A DNA stretch of 47,675 nt from an uncultured Eubacteriales bacterium (lineage in GTDB: Bacteria; Bacillota; Clostridia; Oscillospirales; Oscillospiraceae), in NCBI GenBank assembly GCA_900549545.1, contig URPA01000009.1:1-47675 (forward strand). The letters are read 5' to 3'. The position numbers were made by a program, and so were the translations under genes. Of this stretch, positions 8,657 to 17,958 are shown one piece after another. Within the stretch, counting starts at the first letter, position 1. Each line of letters begins with the position of its first letter. The notes under the pieces are model-generated. The model was not told where the DNA came from, did no database searches, and saw only the letters and a list, made by a program, of their open reading frames with translations.

Positions 8657-8686
8657 ACCCGTAAAAACGCTTTTGTGGAGGTACAT

Positions 8687-9052
8687 ATGATGCAGGAACT
8701 GAACTATACCCGTTGTGGTGATTACTATATTCCCGATATTCGCCTACCGGAGGAAAACAGACCCATTGGGCGGTGGGGACGGATGCACAGAGATTATATC
8801 AAAGAGAACGACCCCATCCGGTTCAACGATCTTTGTCTCAGCTGTGAATTGTGGACATATCTGGCTGATTTGAACGAGCAGGTACAGAACCGTCTTGAAC
8901 TTATCATTGAGCAAATGAAAGCTACTGAGGGCGTGACGGAAAGTATGAAGCAGCACGATCCGATGGCATGGGTCGGAGTCATGAACAGCATCCGCAACCG
9001 AGCCGAGGAAATCATCCTCCGAGAAATGATCTACGAGGAGGATGCCGTATGA
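8687..9052 (+). CDS. tnpV: Transposon-encoded protein TnpV
   Basis: 121-residue protein matching the TnpV family found next to TnpX-type recombinases: NYTRCGDYYIPDIRLPEE, then RPIGRWGRMHRDYIKE and LSCELWTYLADLNEQVQNRLE. Family function is not known; the N-terminal signature is the recognisable part. Two adjacent ATGs (8687 and 8690) follow TGGAGG; either could be used. The stop overlaps the next ATG (ATGA), so the two genes are coupled. Confidence 0.85.
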   Translation: MMQELNYTRCGDYYIPDIRLPEENRPIGRWGRMHRDYIKENDPIRFNDLCLSCELWTYLADLNEQVQNRLELIIEQMKATEGVTESMKQHDPMAWVGVMNSIRNRAEEIILREMIYEEDAV

Positions 9053-9312
9053 GAATCCTTGAAGAATTTTGGTACGGCAATATTGAGCCAACCGAGTATG
9101 ACACATCCTCTTGTAAAGAGTATAAGAAACTGTTGGAGCTGATCTGTCGAAACGAAGAAAAGCTCCGAGCAACCATGACCGACGAACAGAAAGAGCTATT
9201 TGAGAAGTACGCAGACTGCGTGCGAGAATACCAAACCATCACAGATTGCCTGATATTCCAGAATGGCTTCAAACTGGGCGCCAGGATAATGCTGGAAGTT
9301 ATGGAAGAATAA
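9049..9312 (+). CDS. Small mobile-element protein (DUF6809-like)
   Basis: 87 residues, starting inside the tnpV stop codon (ATGA) with GAGGAGG upstream. It begins RILEEFWYGNIEPTEY and continues as a charged helical protein (EEKLRATMTDEQKELFEKYAD, YQTITDCLIFQNGFKLGARIMLEVMEE). Small proteins with this 'YGNI-P' opening and 'F..GF.LGA.(I/M).E' ending commonly accompany TnpV in Clostridia elements; I believe this is the DUF6809 family. No function is known. Confidence 0.7.
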   Translation: MRILEEFWYGNIEPTEYDTSSCKEYKKLLELICRNEEKLRATMTDEQKELFEKYADCVREYQTITDCLIFQNGFKLGARIMLEVMEE

Positions 9313-9325
9313 CTAAATATGCAAC

Positions 9326-9366
9326 AAGAGGACTTAAGCTCAAAATGGGCATAAGTCCTCTTATTT
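9326..9366. terminator. Bidirectional terminator between converging genes
   Basis: AAGAGGACTTA (9326–9336) pairs with TAAGTCCTCTT (9352–9362), a perfect 11-bp stem with a 15-nt loop. It sits between the tnpV operon (plus) and the end of the defence operon (minus). Confidence 0.75.
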
Positions 9367-9381
9367 GCTATGCGGATATAC

Positions 9382-9852
9382 TTATTGGTCTTTTAATTTG
9401 GATATAACAAAAATCAAATGCTTTATGCACCAGGCAAAAAATACGATTCCGACAATAAGCGTTGTAATCTCTATTTTAACAAGAAGATCATTCGCTTTAG
9501 GGCAAATGTTCAGAAAAACCAGCAGGAATGCAACAATGATTGTTGCGACATTCGCAATCATTCCCACAAACGCAGAACGATATAGATTATCCAAATAATT
9601 ACAATCCCATAAGCGCTTGATTCTGTCCTTGTCTATAACTGAAATAAGAATACTTATTCCGGTAAACAGGAAACCGCCAATAATTGCCGACAAGGAAATT
9701 GCGTTATAATGGAAATCCGGTGCCAATTCTTCAAATTTTGAAATATCGAAAAGAGGACTTTTGAATAACACAATAGAAACACCGATTGACAAGAGCAATA
9801 CGATGCCCAACCATATCCAATTTTTCAGCTTCGTCATTCCTCTCACCACCAT
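9382..9852 (-). CDS. Four-helix membrane protein, RexB-like partner of the upstream gene
   Basis: 156 residues with four clear hydrophobic helices (about 11–30, 52–76, 93–117 and 127–151). A charged cytoplasmic loop (DKDRIKRLWDCNYLDNL) lies between helices 2 and 3, and the C-terminus is short and basic. It starts 6 bp after the stop of the preceding cytosolic gene. The first ATG (9852) lacks a good ribosome site and a second ATG at 9837 follows GAGAGGA very closely, so reinitiation coupling is likely. It is the last gene of the defence operon. Size, topology and position after a cytosolic partner recall lambda RexB, the membrane-depolarizing effector of RexAB; Kiwa KwaA is also a four-helix protein. 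This is inference from architecture; no named family was recognised. Confidence 0.7.
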   Translation of the reverse strand: MVVRGMTKLKNWIWLGIVLLLSIGVSIVLFKSPLFDISKFEELAPDFHYNAISLSAIIGGFLFTGISILISVIDKDRIKRLWDCNYLDNLYRSAFVGMIANVATIIVAFLLVFLNICPKANDLLVKIEITTLIVGIVFFAWCIKHLIFVISKLKDQ

Positions 9853-9858
9853 TACTTA

Positions 9859-10800
9859 TTATACTCTGCTGTATTTCAAAAGTTCATTCTTGTACAAGGT
9901 ATATGTTTGTACAAGTGCTTCTTTGAAATCGTCCAGCGTCAACAACCCAGAATCGTCTCTACCCAAGATAACCGTTTTAGTAAAATTATATTGTAGCAGA
10001 TCGTAAGGTTGAGATTTTTCATTGAAATCCTTTGCATTGGCACTAAGTCCTTTTAGATTGTCACCATATTTCATTTTTATTGACGCAATCATTTCAGCGA
10101 GCTTGCCGCTTGAAGAAAAGATATTTTTGTTTCTCCGTCCGACCAATTTGTATGTAACCATTCGAGTTTTAATGTTTCTCACGGAATCGAAACTTTCACG
10201 GTCTAAGCCAATATCAGAAAGTATCTGATCTTCCGGAACGGCAACTGTGACAGACAGCTTGCTGATGATATGCTTTTTCACCAGGACATCTAATATATCA
10301 TTTGTCATAATTGCCGCAAGATGAGCAGAAACGTTTTCCTCTCGGTCAATTCCCTGATCAAAGAGATTTCTTACTGCCGATATTCTTGGAGCACCATTGA
10401 TTCCGATATAGCTGACAATTCCAGTTTCAAAATCGATCAGGCAGAAAGTGTACAACTCCAAAAGCTGGCTCTCCTTCATAGGTACACTTTCCGTCTCCAA
10501 TGTCGTTCGATCTCTGAGCGCCACTGTGTTCGAAGGATTCTGCTGACCAATTTTGATAAATGCACGATGATCTTCGTTGGAAATCACTTCGATAACATAG
10601 CGGCTACTGGAAACGGTTATATTCATTGCCTTGTGCCCATTTGCAAGAGCCTGCATTTTCTCTGCGCATATCCTTTGGAAATATACTTCGATTTCAGAAT
10701 CACTTAGCTGCTTTACTTGGACAGTATTTGTTCCCGGAATAGGAGTCTGCTTTTCCAGCGACAGCCGATAGAATGAGACTTTTCTTGTTTTACTTGCCAT
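9859..10800 (-). CDS. Cytosolic RexA-like candidate defence protein
   Basis: 313 residues, no membrane segment, Lys-rich N-terminus (MASKTRKVSFYRLSLEKQ). A beta-rich N-terminal half (SSRYVIEVISNEDHRAFIKI, LLELYTFCLIDFETGIVSYI) leads to a segment with pattern V-x-V-x-x-P-...-I-L-...-G-...-F-D-S (SVTVAVPEDQILSDIGLDRE) and a Lys-rich helical C-terminus. From memory this order resembles phage lambda RexA (279 aa, DNA-binding sensor of RexAB), including the matching FDS segment; the resemblance is distant. ATG 17 bp after hsdR, with AAGTGGGGTG upstream. It and the membrane gene behind it form a two-gene unit at the end of the restriction operon. A KwaB/DUF4868-type protein is the other candidate. 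Confidence 0.65.
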   Translation of the reverse strand: MASKTRKVSFYRLSLEKQTPIPGTNTVQVKQLSDSEIEVYFQRICAEKMQALANGHKAMNITVSSSRYVIEVISNEDHRAFIKIGQQNPSNTVALRDRTTLETESVPMKESQLLELYTFCLIDFETGIVSYIGINGAPRISAVRNLFDQGIDREENVSAHLAAIMTNDILDVLVKKHIISKLSVTVAVPEDQILSDIGLDRESFDSVRNIKTRMVTYKLVGRRNKNIFSSSGKLAEMIASIKMKYGDNLKGLSANAKDFNEKSQPYDLLQYNFTKTVILGRDDSGLLTLDDFKEALVQTYTLYKNELLKYSRV

Positions 10801-10817
10801 GTTTTCACCCCACTTCT

Positions 10818-13800
10818 TTATTCTACATCAAATCCACCCTCAAGAATGAACCTTCTCAAAACCTGATCCAGCTTCATATTGATCTGGAATGGCTTGATAG
10901 CGTTTCCTTCGAGTGCTTCTAAAAATGCCTTTGCGGTTGTGCGATCAACGGTCGCTTTCAGCTTGTCGAAACGACCAAATTCATTGATATTAGCTTCCGT
11001 GACTTTTAACTGCATAAAGCTACGCAGCATCGCTTCGTTTACTCCGATAGCAGTAGCAAAGCGGTGAATCTGGTCATTTTTTGCACGAGTCATGTATTCT
11101 GTGATGTAATCGCGCAGTGTCTTACCCTCATCTACAATCACATCGCCGTTCTGCACGTCGTGCAAGAATATATTGGCATACTTCTGCTCTTCCTGTGTCA
11201 GGGTGGCAAACGATTTATGTAGCTCGTCCAGTACCGCGGCAGTCTCAGTTCCATCCTGCAGAGCCTTAATGTACTTCTTGAACCGGGAGTTCATATAGTT
11301 GGCATCAATGACACCGGTATTGATTTCCGTCAAATAAGAGTCAATTTCATACGGAACATCATCTCCACCGGGTCCTACACCACCACCGGAAAACAGCTCC
11401 TTATAGCGAAGTGCAAGGATAAGATAGGTTGTTTCATCCAAATGGAGCGTAACATTAACCCAACCAGTTTCTGTCTTGATGTCGTATGAGAGCTTCTTCC
11501 AATTAAATCCCTGAATCTTTGCGGCTTCAAGATAGTTGTTGAATTGCTTGAACAACTTCGCAAACTGTCCTCGCTCAGCATGATCAACAGGCAATTTCTC
11601 AAAATTCTCAATTCCTGCGGAGTGGAAAATTGCAGCAATGTCGTCATATATAGCATTCATCTTGCCAAGGTTAAATTCCAGCTTATCCGCAAACATACCG
11701 AGGGGCTTGTCACCGGAATAAGACTTAAACGCAATGTCAATATTTCGCTGCATGGTATACGGCTTTCGATAGTACCGAATTGTACCGAACGGTTTCTCCG
11801 GACCGTAAAGACGATTTGTACGAGAAAACGCCTGGATCAGCTTTTCGTAAACCAAAACCTTGTCAAGATAGAGTGTGTTAATCCACTTGGAGTCAAAGCC
11901 GGTCAGCATCTGATCCACGACAATCAGCAAATCAATCTGCTGATCGGGTGTGCGTTCGATAGATTTATACTGCTCCTTGTGTGCCAGACGGTAAGAAATA
12001 TCCTTCTTAAATGCTGCATAGGTAGCCAACTGGAATTTCATGTCATAGCGTGCGTTGTAATCCTCAACGATTTCAACGATGGCATCCTCCTTGAAAGTTG
12101 CACCGCCATTGTTATCAATGCTGGGATCAAACAGTGCTGTAACTTTCAAGGTGCTCTTTTCTTTGAACAGCTTATAATACTGTATGGCTTCTACAATGCT
12201 GCTGGTAGCAAAAATGGCATGGAACTTGCTGTCATGGCTGAGCGTAACCCAATTATCCAGAATATCGTCCACCACGGCATTTTGATGCTCCTCGCGCTCA
12301 TACTGAGCCGTTGGAATGTAATCCTCAATGCCCTTCAAATAGCTGCCATCGGCCTGCAGCACGCCTGCCATCGGCACTTTGGTGTGATCCATATTTTCCA
12401 GATAAACTTTTTTCTTCTTGGGATCTCCCAACGCCTCGGCTTCGGTTGCTGCCTTGGCTTTTTCAAGAGCAACCGCCTTTCGCAGGTCGCGATCTTTGTA
12501 TGTCGGCACCATGTATGGGTCAAAGCCCAAAACATTCTTATCGCGGATACCGTCAGCAATGCTATATCTGTGAAGTTCATTGCCGAACACATCAGAAGTA
12601 GTGCTCATATTCTTCTGGTTTTCATCGTGAATCGGAGTTCCGGTGAACCCGAAGAACATGGCGTTGGGGAATGTTTCCTTGATGGTACGCAGCATTTCAC
12701 CAAACACATCACGGTGAGCTTCGTCAATAATAAAGACTACGCGCTTATCTCGGATGATTTCAATGTCACGCGCATTGTAGCCGTTATCTTCCTCGACACG
12801 GCTCATTTTTTGAATGGATGTGACAATCAGCGTGTTGGCAGGATCATCGCTTCTCAGCTTGCCCACCAAAATATCCGTATTTTCGGTTGCCTGAACAGAC
12901 TCAGAATCATCGGCAAAGCCGCGATAGTCTAACAAAGACTGTGTACCAAGTTCTACACGGTCCATCAGAAATACGACCTTATCAGCGTCACGGGATGCTG
13001 CAATCAGCTGAGCAGACTTGAAACTGGTCAGAGTTTTACCGGAACCTGTTGTATGCCAAATGTAACCGCCGAGCTGATCCTTGTCAGCCCAACGGCGCAT
13101 AGCGACACGGCTGGTGATACGCGATGCAGCATAGTATTGATAGCTACGCATAACTTTCAAAATGCCGTCTGTATCATCGGCAACAGTATAGAAACCAATC
13201 AGTTGATGTGCCATCGGAATAGAGAGTAAATACTGTGCGATGTCTTTCCAATTATTCAGTGGTTCATTGTTGGCGTCAGCCCAATGGAAGTAGAAATCCT
13301 TATTAAACTTACCATCCGGACCGGGGTTTGCAAAGTAAACAGCCTCGTCCGGTTGCATGGCAATAAAAATCTGGACAAGCGCAAATAGTCCGGAGAACAC
13401 TCCCTCGTGAGAGTATTTCTCGATCTGATTGTAGGCTTGGCTAACGTCCACGCCGCTGCGTTTCAATTCGCAATGGATTAGCGGCATACCGTTGATAAGC
13501 AGCATGAAGTCGCCACGGCGATTGGGCAAAACAGAACTTCTCGCCTTAAATACCGGCTGCTGTGCAATCTGATAGCGGCTCTGACCGGCAGCAATTTCCT
13601 GTCGATCATAAATTTTCAGGCTGACTTCCTTACCGAAGTGCAGCTCATCTTCGGGATTGTCGCGCTTGATAGCAACGGTTTTGCCGTTGATAAAGCCATT
13701 GAGCTTTAACGGTGTGCGCAGACGGGTGATCTGGTCAAGAATCTGCTGCATCTCGCCGTCAGTCAGTGGAACATCATTCAATCTGTCTACTTCACGGTTG

Positions 13801-13940
13801 TTTTCAAAGAGGATCTGCTTCCAGTTTTGGATCATATCTTCTTCCGTTTTGTAGCGTAGAATTTCCGGTTCCCAACCATATTTTTCTGTTAGTAAGTTAA
13901 TTAGTGCCGTTTCAAAAGCGGCTTCTTGTTCAAATACCAT
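10818..13940 (-). CDS. hsdR: Type I restriction endonuclease subunit R
   Basis: 1040-residue motor and nuclease subunit of a type I restriction–modification complex. The N-terminal HSDR_N nuclease region has a PD-(D/E)xK-like motif (GDFMLLINGMPLIHCELKRSG, around residues 140–165). The SF2 helicase core follows: Walker A HTTGSGKTLTSF, motif II DEAHRD, motif III FTGTPIHDE, and later QAFSRTNRLYG. The C-terminal part is helical and would dock on HsdM. GGAGG lies upstream of the ATG. It starts 15 bp after the hsdS stop in the gene order hsdM–hsdS–hsdR. No disruption is seen, so the system looks intact. Confidence 0.95.
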   Translation of the reverse strand: MVFEQEAAFETALINLLTEKYGWEPEILRYKTEEDMIQNWKQILFENNREVDRLNDVPLTDGEMQQILDQITRLRTPLKLNGFINGKTVAIKRDNPEDELHFGKEVSLKIYDRQEIAAGQSRYQIAQQPVFKARSSVLPNRRGDFMLLINGMPLIHCELKRSGVDVSQAYNQIEKYSHEGVFSGLFALVQIFIAMQPDEAVYFANPGPDGKFNKDFYFHWADANNEPLNNWKDIAQYLLSIPMAHQLIGFYTVADDTDGILKVMRSYQYYAASRITSRVAMRRWADKDQLGGYIWHTTGSGKTLTSFKSAQLIAASRDADKVVFLMDRVELGTQSLLDYRGFADDSESVQATENTDILVGKLRSDDPANTLIVTSIQKMSRVEEDNGYNARDIEIIRDKRVVFIIDEAHRDVFGEMLRTIKETFPNAMFFGFTGTPIHDENQKNMSTTSDVFGNELHRYSIADGIRDKNVLGFDPYMVPTYKDRDLRKAVALEKAKAATEAEALGDPKKKKVYLENMDHTKVPMAGVLQADGSYLKGIEDYIPTAQYEREEHQNAVVDDILDNWVTLSHDSKFHAIFATSSIVEAIQYYKLFKEKSTLKVTALFDPSIDNNGGATFKEDAIVEIVEDYNARYDMKFQLATYAAFKKDISYRLAHKEQYKSIERTPDQQIDLLIVVDQMLTGFDSKWINTLYLDKVLVYEKLIQAFSRTNRLYGPEKPFGTIRYYRKPYTMQRNIDIAFKSYSGDKPLGMFADKLEFNLGKMNAIYDDIAAIFHSAGIENFEKLPVDHAERGQFAKLFKQFNNYLEAAKIQGFNWKKLSYDIKTETGWVNVTLHLDETTYLILALRYKELFSGGGVGPGGDDVPYEIDSYLTEINTGVIDANYMNSRFKKYIKALQDGTETAAVLDELHKSFATLTQEEQKYANIFLHDVQNGDVIVDEGKTLRDYITEYMTRAKNDQIHRFATAIGVNEAMLRSFMQLKVTEANINEFGRFDKLKATVDRTTAKAFLEALEGNAIKPFQINMKLDQVLRRFILEGGFDVE

Positions 13941-13955
13941 AGCTTGCCTCCTGTA

Positions 13956-15167
13956 TCAGACAAACATTTTTTCAAGCAAAGCTTTTTTTAGATTCTGGAG
14001 TTTACTTATTTCAAACTGAGCAAAAGAGATTTGCTTATCCAACTGCGAAAAATAATCTCCGATCTTTTTCTGTTCCTCAATATCAGGAACCAAAATATCC
14101 ATTTCGAGAAAAGTGTCTGCGTGAATTCGTTTGGCTTTTCTACTGCCATTTGCAATCATTCCGTTTTTTAAGTAGAAGTTTTCTTGAATGACAGTGTTCA
14201 TCAAGAAACGGCCATCAATCCCCGAAAGGTCAAATGCGGGAGAATCAAGCGTAGACTCGTATCCATCAAGAGAATCCGGAACAATTCCAAAGGCAGCGTG
14301 AAGAAAATCCAATTTTCCATACATGAACTGTCCGGCTTTTCTAACATAATATTGGGTGTGAGTACTCCCACCATAAACATCGGATTTTTCCACTACGCCT
14401 TTGCCCCACAGTTTTACCGTTAACTTCTTGGCAGTTAATCCAGTATGACCAATGATACGACTTTCTGTTAGAAAATCACCCACCTTATGCTTTTCCCAAG
14501 ATCCAGAAAACTCTTGGAATCGCACTTTCGGCACATTTTCGTTGCCTTTGGGAAACATTTTTTCAAGCATGGCTGCCCTTATATTATAAAGTTTATCAAG
14601 CTTTTTTTGATTACAAAGTGCCAAATTATCAGCTTGCTGTAGGAAAGTACCAATTTTTGTTTGTTCATCTACTGACGGAACTTTGACAATAATTCTCTCA
14701 AAATCGGATTCATGAATACGCCATTGTCCATATATTACACCTTGGCGCCATTTTACCATTTCTCTGATAAAATCACTCCGAACCAATCTTCGACCAAGAA
14801 AAGAGGATATACCCAATTCGGTTGGTGCAAAAATGCTATATACCGGAGAAATCGTGGCTTTTCCATAATTATTTAAGCCAATAGAGCCTGATTCAAGATT
14901 ATTGGAACTATAAATGAAATCTCCCAATTCGGTTTTTTTGTACAGCTTATTTTCGGTGTCTGTTACCAGCGCACTACGGTCATATCTTTCTCCTTTGGGC
15001 ACTATTCCTTGATTGGCAACAAAAGCCATAAGCGGATATTCATCGCTTTTGGGGCTTAAATCAACTCGCTCTGCCAGCAATTCACCAACAGCGTGTTCTA
15101 TCCACTTGCTATCAAATTTTGTTAATCTGACATCGGGTACACATTTTTTCTTGTCCATATCATTCAC
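13956..15167 (-). CDS. hsdS: Type I restriction–modification specificity subunit S
   Basis: 403 residues with the two target-recognition domains and two conserved helical spacers of HsdS. TRD1 spans roughly 15–170, the first spacer ends IRAAMLEKMFPKGNENVPKVRF, TRD2 spans about 215–365, and the second spacer ends NLKKALLEKMFV. Each half reads out one part of the bipartite DNA site; the site itself cannot be predicted from sequence. It overlaps the end of hsdM by 8 bp, a usual coupling. Only one hsdS is present and there is no adjacent recombinase or inverted partial copy, so phase-variable shuffling is not suggested. Confidence 0.93.
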   Translation of the reverse strand: MNDMDKKKCVPDVRLTKFDSKWIEHAVGELLAERVDLSPKSDEYPLMAFVANQGIVPKGERYDRSALVTDTENKLYKKTELGDFIYSSNNLESGSIGLNNYGKATISPVYSIFAPTELGISSFLGRRLVRSDFIREMVKWRQGVIYGQWRIHESDFERIIVKVPSVDEQTKIGTFLQQADNLALCNQKKLDKLYNIRAAMLEKMFPKGNENVPKVRFQEFSGSWEKHKVGDFLTESRIIGHTGLTAKKLTVKLWGKGVVEKSDVYGGSTHTQYYVRKAGQFMYGKLDFLHAAFGIVPDSLDGYESTLDSPAFDLSGIDGRFLMNTVIQENFYLKNGMIANGSRKAKRIHADTFLEMDILVPDIEEQKKIGDYFSQLDKQISFAQFEISKLQNLKKALLEKMFV

Positions 15168-17937
15168 CCATTAAGAGAGATTTGAATTGCTTCAATCCCT
15201 TCATGTCAAACTCATTGCCTGTAAGTTCATCAATCATGTCAGAAAGATGCTTTTCAGTTTTTTCGATTTCTTCACCGAGTTCCAAATATGTGACGGCATA
15301 TTTATCTACTAAAGTTTGTACTGCATTTTCCAGAGAAGTGATAATTGCATCCGGCATAGCACGCAGAGCAGCAGACAAAGGAGCAATCCATTTCAGACGC
15401 AACAGATCAAGGACTTGTTCATCGGACAGTCCCTCAATGGTTTCTTTCGTTTTCAGATGCAGGGCATCTGCCATATCCTTGGCTTCCTTTTTGACAGATT
15501 TTTCTTCTGCCATCAGCTTGTCAGCTTCAACCATTTTTGCCTCAAAGGAGTCCTCGGGGAATACATAAGTAGCCTGCAACTGCTTCATATAGGCAACGAC
15601 TTTGCCCTTGGCATACGGAGCATTGCCTTCGATGGCGGCCCAGTTTACAGCGGTATGGTCTGCGATATACTGGAGCTTAGTAGCCTTACCCGCACCGGTT
15701 GCAAATAGATCAAGATATCCTTGCAGCTCAGAAAGCTCAGGAGTAGAAATATCCGCATAAATTTCAGTCATCTTCGTCGCAAATTCTTTTGCAACAAATG
15801 CGGTATTATCCTCATTCAAGAAATCGCCGCGATCTGCTTCGTCAATAGAATCAATGATTTCTGTCAGCTCTGCGGCGATTTCATCGAGACGTGCTTCTTT
15901 TGCTTTGAGTGCGTCGTAGTCTTCTCGCAAAAGGGTGGGTTGTACCAACTCAAACGGAATGACATGACCGACCCAACCGTTCTGAACTTCTTCTTCCTTG
16001 TCACCTTTCTTTTTGATAACCATATTGGGATCTACCTGCTTAGTTGCTTCAAAGCCTTCTGTCTGAATAATTTCAAGATCGGTAGCAATTTTGCCCCACT
16101 CATTATCAAGCAACTGATATGCCTGGTACTTGTCGATCAACGGAAGAGCAGCAACACGACCAAAGATATTCTGTGTAATGACATCCTCGGTCTGCGACAC
16201 ATTCAGTTCCTGCATTTTAGAGATCAGTTCGCCATCCAGATACGCCTCAAAATCAGCAAATGCGGCTTGATGTGCGGCAACAAATGCCTGTACATCTGCG
16301 CTGCTCTCAATGGCCTCCTTGATATTCTCAATAGCCATTGAGGAATACGGTGTTTCATCAGCAAAGAACAGAACATTTTTCAACTGTGGGAATGCATTCC
16401 AATACTGCTCCAAAAGGTCAATTTCGTGATTGGGAATACCGCCGAACATCGTGGCGTAAATATCCCATGTTTCAGGAGAGTCAGAGGAATCAATATAGCG
16501 AGGAATATTCAGGTTATATCCGTTTTGACGGATTTCTTCCTTAGAAACCAAACGTGCAAACTTCTCGATACTTTCGGGGCGCTCAGCAACAGCGTCCACA
16601 ATCTTCTTAATATCGGACGCCATAAGTTTATTTGTTTTACCGACTTTGGTAAAGCCCTTGGAAGCGTCGATGAACAAGACATCCGATTCTTCACGCTTCT
16701 GGCGCAGAACCATGATAATCGTGGGAATACCAGTGCCAAAGAAGATATTTGCAGGCAGACCAATAATAGCTTCGATGTTGTTATTCTCGATCAGATTGCG
16801 GCGAATGCGACCTTCACCTTCACCCTGGCCGTCAGCTCCGCCCAGCGCATCGCCACGAAACAGGACACCATGAGGAAGGACTATGGTCATAATTCCGCTT
16901 GGCTTAATATGATACAAGTCATGCAAAAGGAAGGCATAGTCCGCTTTTCCTTTAGGCGCAATACCATAGCGGTAACGAGGATCGGTCTCTTTATGTTTCG
17001 GATCCCAACGCTGAGAATAGGGCGGATTGGAAACCACTGCGTCCAGATACAACGGATTATAGGTCTGGGTTGCATCGTCGTACATCGGCCAGTCCTGCTC
17101 AAGAGTGTCTCCACAACGGGTAAAGATGTTATCCGGCTTGATACCACGCATGACAAGATTCATACGAGTCAGGTTATAAGTATTCTCCTTCAGTTCCTGT
17201 GCATAGTACATGATATCGTCTTTGCTCTTCATGTACTTGGATACACTCTTACCGATAGTAATAAGCAAGGAACCGGAACCGCTGGTCGGGTCGTAAATCT
17301 CAATTTTGTCGCGGGCTTTCAAATGGTTTGCCACGATTTCGGACATAAGCTGAGATACTTCGTGCGGCGTGTAAAACTCGCCCGCCTTTTTACCGGCGTT
17401 GGCCGCAAAGTTGCTGATGAGGTATTCATAGATGAAGCCAAGAACGTCGTAATCCTGCTTGCCATCCGTAGGAATATCCTTAATCAGCTGAATCAGTTCG
17501 CTGATCGCCTTAGTCTGATTGCTGGTGCTGTCACCGAGCTTGCTCAGACCAGTTTCAAGCGTATTGAAAATCTTGCTGAACACCTTTTTCTGTGTTTCGC
17601 TGATTAAACGATTGAATGCAGAAAGAGCTGTTCTGACATTATCGACAGTAAAACTGTTACCCTTAGCCAGCCAAGTGGAAAACAAATTGTCGTAGGCGAT
17701 GAAATAACCGAGGTGCTGTTGGCAATAATCCACCAACTGCTCGTTATTTTCGTGTGCGTGCTCCTGAATATCCGCATCTTCGTAACCGTCTTTTTTGAGA
17801 AAAGCGACTTCTTTATCGGACAGGAACTTATAGAAAATGAAACCTAAGATATAGTCCTTATATTCATTTGCTTCAATTTTGGAACGCATTCTGTTCGCGG
17901 ATTCCCAAATTTTATTTGCAAGCTGTTGTTTGTTCAT
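15160..17937 (-). CDS. hsdM: Type I restriction–modification methyltransferase subunit M
   Basis: N6-adenine methyltransferase subunit. HsdM_N helices at the start (NKIWESANRMRSKIEANEYK) are followed by the Rossmann methylase: FYTPHEVSQLMSEIV, SAM motif I DPTSGSGSLLI and catalytic motif IV NPPY (VVSNPPYSQRWDPK), all within residues about 190–310. At 925 residues it is far longer than the classic HsdM of about 500. The extra 400 residues after the methylase are helical and charged (for example KMVEADKLMAEEKSVKKEAK) and end in a coiled-coil-like stretch; long HsdM forms of this kind occur in other Firmicutes. It lies 21 bp downstream of abiEii in the same operon. Confidence 0.93.
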   Translation of the reverse strand: MNKQQLANKIWESANRMRSKIEANEYKDYILGFIFYKFLSDKEVAFLKKDGYEDADIQEHAHENNEQLVDYCQQHLGYFIAYDNLFSTWLAKGNSFTVDNVRTALSAFNRLISETQKKVFSKIFNTLETGLSKLGDSTSNQTKAISELIQLIKDIPTDGKQDYDVLGFIYEYLISNFAANAGKKAGEFYTPHEVSQLMSEIVANHLKARDKIEIYDPTSGSGSLLITIGKSVSKYMKSKDDIMYYAQELKENTYNLTRMNLVMRGIKPDNIFTRCGDTLEQDWPMYDDATQTYNPLYLDAVVSNPPYSQRWDPKHKETDPRYRYGIAPKGKADYAFLLHDLYHIKPSGIMTIVLPHGVLFRGDALGGADGQGEGEGRIRRNLIENNNIEAIIGLPANIFFGTGIPTIIMVLRQKREESDVLFIDASKGFTKVGKTNKLMASDIKKIVDAVAERPESIEKFARLVSKEEIRQNGYNLNIPRYIDSSDSPETWDIYATMFGGIPNHEIDLLEQYWNAFPQLKNVLFFADETPYSSMAIENIKEAIESSADVQAFVAAHQAAFADFEAYLDGELISKMQELNVSQTEDVITQNIFGRVAALPLIDKYQAYQLLDNEWGKIATDLEIIQTEGFEATKQVDPNMVIKKKGDKEEEVQNGWVGHVIPFELVQPTLLREDYDALKAKEARLDEIAAELTEIIDSIDEADRGDFLNEDNTAFVAKEFATKMTEIYADISTPELSELQGYLDLFATGAGKATKLQYIADHTAVNWAAIEGNAPYAKGKVVAYMKQLQATYVFPEDSFEAKMVEADKLMAEEKSVKKEAKDMADALHLKTKETIEGLSDEQVLDLLRLKWIAPLSAALRAMPDAIITSLENAVQTLVDKYAVTYLELGEEIEKTEKHLSDMIDELTGNEFDMKGLKQFKSLLMGE

Positions 17938-17958
17938 GAGTGTGTTCTCCGATCTCTG

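Noticed and set aside
9382..10800. Naming the pair Kiwa (KwaA/KwaB)
   Set aside because: Gene order is reversed relative to kwaA–kwaB and I could not recognise DUF4868 motifs; kept only as an alternative.
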